64,000 bases of DNA from Riemerella columbipharyngis (GTDB lineage: Bacteria > Bacteroidota > Bacteroidia > Flavobacteriales > Weeksellaceae): contig NZ_FNAS01000002.1 in assembly GCF_900101995.1 (NCBI RefSeq), positions 62,001 through 126,000 on the forward strand, in the 5' to 3' direction. The notes under the pieces are model-generated. The model saw nothing but the letters and a program-made list of their open reading frames with translations, had not been told where the DNA came from and did not search any database. Within the stretch, counting starts at the first letter, position 1, and each line of letters opens with the position of its first letter. The position numbers were made by a program, and so were the translations under genes. This document shows positions 24,452 through 34,599 of this stretch, piece after piece.

Positions 24452-25558
24452 CTACTTTACTTCAAAATTGACTTTTTCATTTATCTTTGGGAAACAATTA
24501 TCCGAAAAGATAATTTTCTTGTCCTTACAATCTATTTCCTTCCAAGCTTTTCTTTTGGAACAGTCGCCTATCTCTATTATATATGGAACAAAACTAATCT
24601 CACTATCTCCTTCATAACATTCTTGATACTGAACCGCAATATCCACTTCGCAGTCAAAGGAAATCGGCAGTTGTACATTACGGTAAATCAAATCGCAATG
24701 CGTTGCTTTATTTTCAGGAATTTCATTATAAGTTTTATAAAAGTCTATTTTTCCTTTCAGCTCTGTCATCGCCTTCAACGCAAGATAAAAAGCATAAGTA
24801 TAATATTTACGCGTTCCCACCCTGATATAATCATCTGGAAAATGACCTCCTTCAAACAGCAACGTAGGAATACCTGCTTTCATAAAATTATCTCCCACGG
24901 AAGTAGGATAAAATTCATCGGTATAGCGGCCTATTTGATTAGGTATCTCTTGTTCCAAATATTCATAAATTTTACCAATCACCGCCATACTTTTTTTTCG
25001 GTTTTCCGTGAGCGTACGCTCTTCATCTTCAGAAGGAGAAAGAAACGAAAGCGTGGCAGGAGTACTACCATCGGTGGTAAAAATAGTTCGCTGGTCGTGC
25101 AAATTCAATGCATAGTCGTATTTCTTTTTAAGTATAAAATTTTTCAGCACATTGATTTCCGGAGATGAAGACTTCAAAAAATCACGATTAAGATCTATCT
25201 CTAAAGCATTTCTCCTCGTCCATTTTTCCGCACCATCAGGATTCAGCATAAAGATAAAATCCAAATGAATTTTTTCAAAAAGTTCATTGCTCAAATAGGG
25301 TGCTTCCAAAATCGTGCTTAGAAAATCCAACATTGCCAAAGTAGCCGTAGATTCGTTTCCATGCATTTGAGACCAAGCTGCCACATTTATATTGCCCTTG
25401 CCAATAGAAAAACAGTATATAGGTTTCCCTAAAACAGACCTGCCTATCTCTTGAATACCATCACTAAAATTTTCTCTAAGATAGATAAACAATTTTTCAG
25501 GCGAAATATAACGATGAGGAAAGTTTACATTTCTAACATAAGGAAATTTATCGATCAT
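24452..25558 (-). CDS. M14-family zinc carboxypeptidase
   Basis: The 368-residue protein has the zinc motif H-x-x-E in SQMHGNESTATLAML, the substrate-binding LNPDGAEKWTRRNALEIDLNRD and the third zinc ligand in LNLHDQRTIF. No signal peptide is seen, so it is probably cytoplasmic. It may remove C-terminal residues or amidated groups; the substrate is open. It is monocistronic, with its own strong promoter. Confidence 0.85.
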   Translation of the reverse strand: MIDKFPYVRNVNFPHRYISPEKLFIYLRENFSDGIQEIGRSVLGKPIYCFSIGKGNINVAAWSQMHGNESTATLAMLDFLSTILEAPYLSNELFEKIHLDFIFMLNPDGAEKWTRRNALEIDLNRDFLKSSSPEINVLKNFILKKKYDYALNLHDQRTIFTTDGSTPATLSFLSPSEDEERTLTENRKKSMAVIGKIYEYLEQEIPNQIGRYTDEFYPTSVGDNFMKAGIPTLLFEGGHFPDDYIRVGTRKYYTYAFYLALKAMTELKGKIDFYKTYNEIPENKATHCDLIYRNVQLPISFDCEVDIAVQYQECYEGDSEISFVPYIIEIGDCSKRKAWKEIDCKDKKIIFSDNCFPKINEKVNFEVK

Positions 25559-25576
25559 TTTGCTTCTTTTCTAATT

Positions 25577-25608
25577 CAAAGATACTACGATTTTTTCAAC
25601 CTATCAAA
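25577..25608 (-). promoter_or_regulatory. Promoter of the M14 peptidase
   Basis: On the minus strand TTTG (25605-25608), 20-base spacer and TATCTTTG (25577-25584), a full consensus. About 20 bases separate the -7 box from the ATG. Confidence 0.65.
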
Positions 25609-25903
25609 ATTCACTTTTGTAACACTATCAAACACCTATATATGACAAAAAGTCTGTGGATTAAATTGTGGATTGAAAACTAATTAAATTTAAAATACAA
25701 AATAAATATAATCAGTTATTTATAAAATTTATATAAAGTTAATTATTAAATATACTTTAGGTATTAAACTGGGATATAATTATGAAGTGTATAAAATTTA
25801 TTCAAACATTATTTTTTCTTATATTTGAGTTATTATATATGTGTTTACAAATATAAATAAGAGAGAAAATTTTTTTTATCTTATATTTGCTATATTTTTA
25901 TTT
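25609..25903. other. AT-rich divergent promoter region
   Basis: No gene seen. Two plus-strand TATATTTG boxes (25820-25827 and 25882-25889), each preceded by TCTTA, precede the TerC gene and may be tandem promoters. Confidence 0.45.
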
Positions 25904-26953
25904 ATGAGTAACGAAGAAATATTTTTATCCGGTTTTTTATTATTTATTGCAGTTATATTAGCCTTAGACTTAGGACTATTCAATCGCAAAAATGTAGAAG
26001 TAGTATCCTTTAAGAAAGCATCTCTTATGAGTTTCTTTGTCGTTGCACTCTCAGCAGGATTCTACTTTTTCTTGGTCAATTATGGTAATTATCTACACGG
26101 TATTACCGATGTGGAACACTTGGAGTTGCTTGTCAAAAAACACTATCATCCCATCAAAATCATGCCCAGAGATTTTGAACACAGCATAGCCCTCTACAAC
26201 CATAATATAGGAATTGAATTTTTTACCGGATATATTATAGAATACGCCTTGTCTGTAGATAATATTTTTGTAATATTACTCATATTTACTTCTTTCGGTG
26301 TAAACAAAAGGCATTATCATCGAGTATTATTCTGGGGGATTATAGGAGCTATTATGATGCGTTTTATCTTTATTTTTATAGGTGCAGCACTCATTGAAAA
26401 ATTCAGCTGGATAATGTATTTATTTGGATTATTCCTAATCTACACTGCTATCAATATGTTTATAAAAAAAGATGAAACTGATGAAATAAGTACGGATAAC
26501 CACCCTGTTGTAAAATTTGCAAATAAATACTTCAGAGTACATAATAGCTTTGTAGGCAATAAATTCTTTGTGAAAATAGACGGAAAGAGAATAATAACGC
26601 CTTTATTTTTAGTTCTTATCATCATAGAGGTTTCCGATTTGATTTTTGCAGTGGATAGTATCCCCGCGATATTTTCGGTAACCAAAGACCCTTATATCGT
26701 TTTCTTCTCAAATATTTTTGCCATTATAGGGCTTCGGTCTATGTTTTTTCTTTTATCTGGGATTGTGGATAAGTTCCGGTTTTTGAAAGTAGGTTTAGCC
26801 GTATTATTGACTTTTATAGGTCTAAAAATGCTTCTTCATACACAATTAGAAAGCATTGGTTTTAATAATAATCATTCTCTGCTTATTATTGTATCAATAT
26901 TGATTATAAGCATTATTACTTCATTAGCTACACCGGAAAAAAAAAATGGCTAG
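25904..26953 (+). CDS. TerC/Alx-family membrane protein
   Basis: About 349 residues from MSNEEIFLSGF; the longer frame starts in the promoter. It has eight or nine hydrophobic segments and the TerC signatures FFTGYIIEYALSVDNIF and VSDLIFAVDSIPAIFSVT. Alx relatives respond to alkaline pH and export manganese, and TerC relatives aid tellurite resistance and metal loading of exported enzymes. The conserved acidic residues in both membrane motifs are intact, so metal transport is probable. Confidence 0.9.
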   Translation: MSNEEIFLSGFLLFIAVILALDLGLFNRKNVEVVSFKKASLMSFFVVALSAGFYFFLVNYGNYLHGITDVEHLELLVKKHYHPIKIMPRDFEHSIALYNHNIGIEFFTGYIIEYALSVDNIFVILLIFTSFGVNKRHYHRVLFWGIIGAIMMRFIFIFIGAALIEKFSWIMYLFGLFLIYTAINMFIKKDETDEISTDNHPVVKFANKYFRVHNSFVGNKFFVKIDGKRIITPLFLVLIIIEVSDLIFAVDSIPAIFSVTKDPYIVFFSNIFAIIGLRSMFFLLSGIVDKFRFLKVGLAVLLTFIGLKMLLHTQLESIGFNNNHSLLIIVSILIISIITSLATPEKKNG

Positions 26954-27038
26954 AGTGTATATATCTTTGACAATCAAACACCTGTATTTTAATTTACAAA
27001 AATAAACTAAACTATCTTTCATTTGTTACATTTGTGTA

Positions 27039-27068
27039 TTGTGAATTAAATTTAATTGTTTACATTTG
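27039..27068 (+). promoter_or_regulatory. Promoter of the XRE regulator
   Basis: TTG (27039-27041), a 19-base spacer and TACATTTG (27061-27068). Two near-direct repeats, GTTACATTTGTGTATTG at 27025-27041 and GTTTACATTTGTTATTG at 27058-27074, lie over it and could be operators for the regulator itself. Confidence 0.5.
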
Positions 27069-27093
27069 TTATTGGTAAATTTTATATTTGTAA

Positions 27094-27618
27094 ATGACTT
27101 TTGATACAAGAATAACTAAGGTTATAGAATACTCTGGACTAACAGCATCGGATTTTGCCGATGAAATAGAAGTACAGCGTTCTAATATTTCGCATATTAC
27201 CTCTGGCAGAAACAAGCCTTCTTTGGATTTTATAAAAAAAATTAAAAACAAATTTCCAGAGCTTAGCTGGGATTGGCTCATCAATGGTGAGGGAGATATG
27301 CTCGAAAAGCAAGAAAAAGCATACGAAAAAACAACGCCTAAGAAAGAAATAACAACAACTCCCCCACTCGATTTATTTTCTTTTGCCAATCAAGACATAA
27401 ATGAAAATCTGAATTTGGAAAAACACAAAATTTCTAATAATGCTCCAGAATCGCCTATACAAGTAGAACCCACGGAGAAAAAAAATATAACGCATTCTCA
27501 GCCATTAGCCTACAAAGAAACTTTATATACCTGTCAAAATACTGATAATAAAAAAGTTAAGATAAAAAGAATCGTTATCTTTTTTGAAGACGGTACTTTT
27601 GAGAGTTTTGAGGGATAA
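27094..27618 (+). CDS. XRE-family helix-turn-helix regulator
   Basis: The 174-residue protein has an N-terminal HTH_3 domain (about residues 8-65): LTASDFADEIEVQRSNISHITSGRNKPSLDFI, followed by an acidic and lysine-rich linker and a C-terminal KRIVIFFEDGTFESFEG, seen in other flavobacterial regulators of this kind. DNA binding is likely; targets are unknown, perhaps its own promoter repeats. It converges on rarA with 2 bases between the stops. Confidence 0.85.
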   Translation: MTFDTRITKVIEYSGLTASDFADEIEVQRSNISHITSGRNKPSLDFIKKIKNKFPELSWDWLINGEGDMLEKQEKAYEKTTPKKEITTTPPLDLFSFANQDINENLNLEKHKISNNAPESPIQVEPTEKKNITHSQPLAYKETLYTCQNTDNKKVKIKRIVIFFEDGTFESFEG

Positions 27619-27620
27619 TT

Positions 27621-28901
27621 TTACTCATACTTATCTTTCCACTTCTTATTGAGCTCACTTTGAATTTTTTGCTCCGTGGTATTATCCTGCGGAATATAGA
27701 ATTTTGTTCCGGATAGCTCTGTGGGTAAAAATTCTTGCTCCACGAAATGATTGTCATAATCGTGGGCATAAAGATACTCTCTACCATAATCCAAATCCTT
27801 CATCAGTTTTGTAGGGGCATTTCTTAGATGAAGCGGAACAGGAAGATGCCCCGTTTTCTTTACTAAGGCCATTGCCTCATTTATAGCTTTATAAGTAGAA
27901 TTACTCTTAGGAGATACCGCCAAATAAACCGCACACTCGCTGAGAATAATCCGTGCCTCCGGCATTCCTATAACATTGATTGCCTGAAAACAATTATTAG
28001 CAATGACTAAGGCATTAGGATTAGCCAGCCCGATATCTTCAGAAGCCAAAATCAACAGCCGCCGAGCGATAAACTTAATATCCTCCCCTCCTGCCAGCAT
28101 TCTTGCCAGCCAATATACTGCAGCATTCGGATCACTCCCCCTAATAGACTTGATGAATGCAGAAATAATATCATAATGCTGCTCGCCATTCTTGTCATAA
28201 ATCGCCATATTTTCCTGCAATACAGACAGTATATCTTGATTGTCAATCGTCGTTTTAGTAGAGTTTTTAAACTGATTGAGAACCCACTCTATGGCATTAA
28301 TGAGTTTTCTTGCATCACCACCGGAATATTGTATAAGAGATTGATTTTCAGAAAATACAAAATTAGTATTTGCATCTTGATTAAATCTATTTAAGGCAAT
28401 GCTTATCAATTCTTCCAATTTTTCAAATGAAAGAGATTTTAACACAAAAACCTGAGTGCGAGAAAGTAATGCCGATACCACCTCAAAACTCGGATTTTCG
28501 GTAGTGGCGCCTATGAGAATAATCCAACCTTTTTCCACCGCGTGAAGCAACGAATCCTGCTGAGACTTATTGAACCTATGTATCTCATCAATAAACAATA
28601 TCGGGGATTTTCCGGAAAATAAATGTTGTTTCTTTGCCTCCTCTATGACCTCTCTTACATCTTTTACGCCACTCGATACGGCAGACAATTTGAAAAACCG
28701 CCTTCCGGAATGCTCCGATATAATTTCAGCTAAAGTTGTTTTGCCCGTCCCCGGTGGCCCCCAGAAAATCAAAGAATTAAGGGTGTCATTCTCCAGCATT
28801 TTCCGTATAGTTCCATGGGTATCCGTAAGATGCTCCTGCCCGAGAACATCATCTAATTTCTTGGGTCTTAGTTTTTCGGCCAATGGACTATTTTCGTTCA
28901 A
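27621..28901 (-). CDS. rarA: Replication-associated recombination protein RarA (MgsA)
   Basis: The 426-residue AAA+ ATPase belongs to the clamp-loader group. It shows FWGPPGTGKTTLAEII (Walker A), LFIDEIHRFNKSQQD (Walker B), GATTENPSFEV (sensor 1) and the C-terminal MgsA domain with WLARMLAGGEDIKFIARRLLILASEDIGLANP. It acts at stalled forks together with single-strand binding protein. Length and motifs are normal. Confidence 0.95.
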   Translation of the reverse strand: MNENSPLAEKLRPKKLDDVLGQEHLTDTHGTIRKMLENDTLNSLIFWGPPGTGKTTLAEIISEHSGRRFFKLSAVSSGVKDVREVIEEAKKQHLFSGKSPILFIDEIHRFNKSQQDSLLHAVEKGWIILIGATTENPSFEVVSALLSRTQVFVLKSLSFEKLEELISIALNRFNQDANTNFVFSENQSLIQYSGGDARKLINAIEWVLNQFKNSTKTTIDNQDILSVLQENMAIYDKNGEQHYDIISAFIKSIRGSDPNAAVYWLARMLAGGEDIKFIARRLLILASEDIGLANPNALVIANNCFQAINVIGMPEARIILSECAVYLAVSPKSNSTYKAINEAMALVKKTGHLPVPLHLRNAPTKLMKDLDYGREYLYAHDYDNHFVEQEFLPTELSGTKFYIPQDNTTEQKIQSELNKKWKDKYE

Positions 28902-28984
28902 TGCTATAATTTTATTTGTACAAAAGTACGGATTCTGGATGTATCATAAAATATCATTTAAAAAAAATTAAGTTCAAGATAATT

Positions 28985-29277
28985 AAGAGGATTATTTCGT
29001 ATCAATTTACATAAACAAAAATACAAATTTCTATTTCTATTGTTATATCTAAATTCACATTCCTTTAGGTGGTAATAAAACTTATGCAATACCTCTAAAT
29101 CGAGATAATCTTACTTTACAGAGCCCTCAAAAAGTTTCTATTCCGTTGATATGATTCCTCCCTAAGGCAAATTCATTATCACTATGTTTAATACGATAAT
29201 GCTTCTTGTATCCAAAATCAGCAAGTCCGTCGTAGGCTTTAAATCCGTCCGTATAAAGCGTTGATTCTTTATCTACA
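28985..29277 (-). pseudogene. C-terminal half of IS1595-family transposase, decayed
   Basis: Read on the minus strand this begins VDKESTLYTDGFKAYDGLAD, continues YKKHYRIKHSDNEFALGRNHINGIETF, and after a TGA where Trp is expected (W in F-W-G) and a frameshift, ends FYYHLKECEFRYNNR. That is the C-terminal half of an ISXO2-type DDE transposase including its conserved H-x-N-G-I-E region. It cannot give a protein. Confidence 0.8.
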
Positions 29278-29336
29278 TTTTGTTAGGTTCAAGATAATTT
29301 AAGGATGTTTATAACTTTGTAAATTATTCTTAATCA

Positions 29337-29690
29337 ATAAAAAATAAGTATATTGTCCGTTCAATAATTTCTGAAGCAAAATTTAGAGAAATTTTAATTC
29401 TATTTTGTATTGATATTGAAGCCCAAAAAGTTAGTGAAATTACTGGCATTTCTTGCCCAACTATTAATAAAGTGTTTGATAAAATAAGAGAACTTATTGC
29501 AGGAGAATACGAGAAAGATAAAGGAGAAATAGAACTTGACGAGAGTTATTTCGGAGTCCAACGAGTTCGAGGAAAAAGAGGAAGAGGTGAGAAGGGTAAA
29601 ATACCTGTTTTTGGTATGTTAAAAAGAGAAGGAAAGGTATATACTCAAATTATAAAAACTACTCAACGGCTGATATACTACCTATTATAA
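29337..29690 (+). pseudogene. N-terminal half of IS1595-family transposase, truncated
   Basis: The frame reads KNKYIVRSIISEAKFREILILFC, ISCPTINKVFDKI and then IELDESYFG, RGKRGRGEKGKIPVFGMLKREGKVYTQII, typical of the ISXO2 zinc/HTH and first catalytic region (the aspartate of LDESYFG). The expected ATG is ATA at 29337. A frameshift after QIIK and a stop near 29690 end it where the next part (VDKEST) should follow; that part lies at 29277 on the other strand. Confidence 0.8.
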
Positions 29691-29695
29691 AATAA

Positions 29696-30320
<625 letters not shown>

Positions 30321-30324
30321 AACA

Positions 30325-31437
<1,113 letters not shown>

Positions 31438-31448
31438 TATTCCTATCC

Positions 31449-31481
31449 AAAGGCTGCCCTGCAAAAGGCAGTCTTTGTTTT
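31449..31481 (+). terminator. Terminator after the reductase pseudogenes
   Basis: AAAGGCTGCC (31449-31458) pairs with GGCAGTCTTT (31467-31476) with one G-U pair, then GTTTTT. It was probably carried in with the reductase genes. Confidence 0.65.
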
Positions 31482-31691
31482 TGGGTAAAAGGCAAAAAAA
31501 ACCGCTAAAATTGCTTGTCAAAAACTTAGGCTTATCCCCTTCCCTTTTTCGCCATACCCCCCATATAATTCAACGATTAAAAAAAGCGTACGGGCAGCTC
31601 AAATCCGGCTTCATGCAGTAATTAAGTGCGGAAATAGGATATTTAATTCAGATTTTTGTATGAAATTCAAGTTAAGTTTTTGCTCCAATAA
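31482..31691. other. Right end of the foreign segment
   Basis: No gene recognised. The first part keeps the G/C-richer composition of the pseudogenes up to about 31620 and then returns to AT-rich sequence, so the foreign segment ends around there. No inverted-repeat end equal to the left IS was found. Confidence 0.4.
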
Positions 31692-31724
31692 TTTGGTACA
31701 TATAGTAGATATAGGGTATATTTG
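31692..31724 (+). promoter_or_regulatory. Promoter of the DUF262 nuclease gene
   Basis: TTTG (31692-31695), 21-base spacer and TATATTTG (31717-31724). It leaves a leader of about 32 bases to ATG 31763. Confidence 0.55.
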
Positions 31725-31762
31725 AAAGTTACTTAACAACACTCTTGATAATATTAAACAAT

Positions 31763-33808
31763 ATGAAAACCAATGAGCCCAAAATTTTAGAATTATTATC
31801 AAATAATGATGTAACGTTTTTTATTCCCCCTTACCAAAGAAATTATGAATGGGAAACAGATATCTGTGAGATATTTTACAAAGACATTGAGAAAGTAGCT
31901 TACAATAGTGGTAGTCAGCACTTTTTTGGAACGGTTATCTATTATGCGGAAAGTACAATTTTAGGACAGCCCGATAAATATATTCTGGTTGACGGACAGC
32001 AAAGACTGACCACTACAATGCTATTCTTAATAGCAGCTCGTGACTGTATATCAGATGAGAATTTAAGAAACTATATTGATTCCAAGTACCTTAAAAATAA
32101 CAATGTCAGTGGCGATGTTGAATATAAAATCAAATTAAAACAAGTTGAATCCGACTGGCAAGCCTATAAAAATATCATATTGAACGAGCCTTTAAATGAA
32201 AAGGATAAAAAATCTGCTGTATTTAGAAACTACCAATTTTTTAAATTTAAATTAGCTAATCTAAGTGAAGGCGATATTCGTCATTTGATTGAGAAAGGTT
32301 TGACTAATTTTAATATCGTAACCATTCAGTTAGAACCCGAAAGAAATGCTTGGGAGAAACCTCAAGAAATTTTTGAGAGCATGAACTCGCTTGGGAAGCC
32401 CTTATCTTTAGCGGATTTGGTAAGAAATTACCTATTGCTTGGCAAGTCTTCTGAAGAGCAAGATAATTTATACCGCCGCTATTGGTTGAAAATAGAAGAA
32501 AACTTGTCGGGTGATAATGATGCCTTTTCAGTTTCGGCTTTTATTCGTGATTATATGCAGCTTGAGGATGCCACCAGCTATAAAAAAGCCACTGATACTA
32601 ATCACAAAGAACTCTATCGTAATTTCAAGAGCTTATTTGAAGGTGAAAATTACGAACAACTGATAAGAAAATTAGCTGAACATTCCTATCTTTATGCTGT
32701 TTTAGCCGGCTATCAATCAAGTGGAAACCTTAAAATTGATCAAAAAATTGCTGATTTAAAACTGGTTGAAGCATCGGGATTTTATTCTTTCATTTTAGGT
32801 GTATTACACTTAAGAAAAGGAACACAATTAAATGATAGTGATACGCTTGCTATTTTAGAGGCGATTTTTATTTACGTTGCCCGTAGAAGGATTTTGAGGC
32901 TTACACAAGGGGAGAATAAAAATGCCCCTTTATTGGTAAAATACTTTGATAACTTGATTACTGCTACAGATAAGAAAGAAAAAATGTTGTCGCTGTTATC
33001 CAACCAGCAATACGCCTTAAGATTACCAAACGATAACGATGTGATGAATTATTTATCAAGTAAAGAATCCAATTTCTACAACTTGAGAAGCGGTAAATTT
33101 TTGTTTAGTTTGATAGAAGAAAAACTCACAAAAAGCCGTCCGATTTTGAATGAAAAAGATCTGCAAGTAGAACACATTATGCCACAAAAACTCAACAGTA
33201 CTTGGAAAAATGAATTGGGCGAAAAGTATGAGGAAATCCATAATAATTATTTGCACCATATCGGCAACTTAACTTTAATTCGCCACAATCAAGAACTGGG
33301 CAACAAACCTTTTGCTGATAAAAAAGCGATTTACGAAAATAATGCAGGTATGCAGATAGCTAAAGATAAAATCGTTACCGAACAAAGCTGGGGTGAAACG
33401 CAAATAAAAACCAGAGCCGAATATTTGATAAGGCTATTGACCGAAAAGATATTACCAATAAGTGATAAATTTAAAACAAACAACAATTATTCAAATGAAA
33501 AAAGAGGGAGAGGTCGTAAGCTTTCTTTTTTAAAATTAGGATTGATAGGTAAAACGATTGTCTATTTTGATGACGAAAATATTGTGGCAGAAGTTATTGG
33601 GGATAAAAAATTAAAATTTGAGGGAACCGATTGGAAACTATCACCTCTTACCTGTGAAATTGAGACCAGAAAAAACCGAAGAAATCGCTCCGGTGCTTAT
33701 TGGGGCATCAATAAATGGATATATCAGGGGAAAACGCTTGAAGACTGGATTGACGAAATGAAAGATGATGAAGCCGGCGATAATGATAATGAGGTGGAAT
33801 ACTTTTAG
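31763..33808 (+). CDS. GmrSD-type DUF262 + DUF1524 nuclease with RAMA-like C-terminus
   Basis: About 681 residues; the ATG at 31763 is preferred to a TTG six codons earlier. N-terminal DUF262: IPPYQRNYEW (21-30) and the nucleotide-site motif DGQQRLTT (77-84). C-terminal DUF1524 HNH nuclease: VEHIMPQ (H471), HHIGNLTL (H499, N502) and NKPF...K. These are the halves of type IV GmrS/GmrD enzymes that cut phage DNA with modified bases. The last part (about 590-670: FDDENIVAEVIGD, SGAYWGINKWIYQGKTLEDW) resembles RAMA or DUF4357 domains that read DNA modification. The gene stands alone in accessory DNA with composition like the host. Role in phage defence is probable by family. Confidence 0.85.
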   Translation: MKTNEPKILELLSNNDVTFFIPPYQRNYEWETDICEIFYKDIEKVAYNSGSQHFFGTVIYYAESTILGQPDKYILVDGQQRLTTTMLFLIAARDCISDENLRNYIDSKYLKNNNVSGDVEYKIKLKQVESDWQAYKNIILNEPLNEKDKKSAVFRNYQFFKFKLANLSEGDIRHLIEKGLTNFNIVTIQLEPERNAWEKPQEIFESMNSLGKPLSLADLVRNYLLLGKSSEEQDNLYRRYWLKIEENLSGDNDAFSVSAFIRDYMQLEDATSYKKATDTNHKELYRNFKSLFEGENYEQLIRKLAEHSYLYAVLAGYQSSGNLKIDQKIADLKLVEASGFYSFILGVLHLRKGTQLNDSDTLAILEAIFIYVARRRILRLTQGENKNAPLLVKYFDNLITATDKKEKMLSLLSNQQYALRLPNDNDVMNYLSSKESNFYNLRSGKFLFSLIEEKLTKSRPILNEKDLQVEHIMPQKLNSTWKNELGEKYEEIHNNYLHHIGNLTLIRHNQELGNKPFADKKAIYENNAGMQIAKDKIVTEQSWGETQIKTRAEYLIRLLTEKILPISDKFKTNNNYSNEKRGRGRKLSFLKLGLIGKTIVYFDDENIVAEVIGDKKLKFEGTDWKLSPLTCEIETRKNRRNRSGAYWGINKWIYQGKTLEDWIDEMKDDEAGDNDNEVEYF

Positions 33809-34177
33809 AAAAGGAAGTGAAATAAACACACCTTATAATATCTATGTAAAAGATAATAATCATCTACTGTTTTAAAAGGTAAAACACTAATCAGAAAAAG
33901 GGATTTCTCTATAATCTAGGTACATTACACACTTTTCTTTCGAGGGCTTCTTTTCTGCGAAATCGGATCCGTACCGCTTAAAAATCCCTTTTTTACCCCA
34001 GCCATCTGATTAGATTTATCCATATTTTCAAGTATGTATTTGCTAAAAGAAGGATTACCCTAATATTTAGCATCTTAACTTACTTTTTACGAGTTGTCTA
34101 AAAAAGAGAATTACAAAAATCCCTCTATATGCTTATTGCAAGGAGGGACAAAAAATGCTTGATTTGTTTTTGACTCT
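33809..34177. other. Intergenic region with a 100-base inverted-ended segment
   Basis: No gene. AAAAAGGGATTT near 33896 and AAAATCCCTTTTT near 33983 form an inverted pair enclosing about 80 bases; this could be a small MITE, a structured RNA or a relic. Further on TCCCTC and GAGGGA around 34120-34147 make another hairpin. Confidence 0.4.
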
Positions 34178-34195
34178 TTGGAACAATTGTTGCAA
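34178..34195 (+). promoter_or_regulatory. Sigma-54-like promoter before the coiled-coil gene
   Basis: TTGGAACAATTGTTGCAA has GG and GC exactly 10 bases apart and TTGCA at -12; only the C of TGGCAC is altered. Expected start near 34205, 28 bases before ATG 34233. It lies inside the longer upstream frame, which is therefore unlikely to be translated. Confidence 0.5.
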
Positions 34196-34232
34196 GAGAA
34201 AGAGTAAAACAATTTTAATAAATTCTGAAATT

Positions 34233-34529
34233 ATGGATCTACAAGATTTAAAAAACGACGCACAACAGAAAATTGACGAAGTTTCTAAACACATCGAAGA
34301 CATTAAAGCTAAAATCTCTTCAAACCCCGGAGAGCTGAAAGATGAAGTTCAGGAGCAGCTTTCCCACTTAGAAAATTTAAAGGAAAGTATGCAGAAAAAA
34401 TATGAGGAATTAGAAGATGCTGCCGAGGATAAGTTAGAAGATCTAAAAAACTCTTTCTCCGAATTATCTAAAAAACTACCAGATTCCTTGAAAGACGGCT
34501 TAGACAAATTGAAAAATTTATTCAGTTAA
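34233..34529 (+). CDS. Small acidic/lysine-rich coiled-coil protein
   Basis: About 98 residues from MDLQDLKNDAQQKIDEV. Almost all of it is heptad-like helix (EVQEQLSHLENLKESMQKKYEELEDAAEDKLEDL) with no cysteine, signal or membrane segment. I recognise no family with a known role; it looks like a stress or structural helix protein. It follows a sigma-54-like promoter and precedes a terminator, so it is monocistronic. Confidence 0.65.
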   Translation: MDLQDLKNDAQQKIDEVSKHIEDIKAKISSNPGELKDEVQEQLSHLENLKESMQKKYEELEDAAEDKLEDLKNSFSELSKKLPDSLKDGLDKLKNLFS

Positions 34530-34549
34530 TATCTTAAAAAACATCTAAT

Positions 34550-34580
34550 AAGCTGCCTTGTAATAGAGGTGGCTTTTTGT
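34550..34580 (+). terminator. Terminator after the coiled-coil gene
   Basis: AAGCTGCCT (34550-34558) pairs with AGGTGGCTT (34567-34575) with two G-U pairs, followed by TTTTTGTTT. The next gene starts soon after, so some read-through is possible. Confidence 0.65.
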
Positions 34581-34599
34581 TTGCTAAAATTGAATTAAA

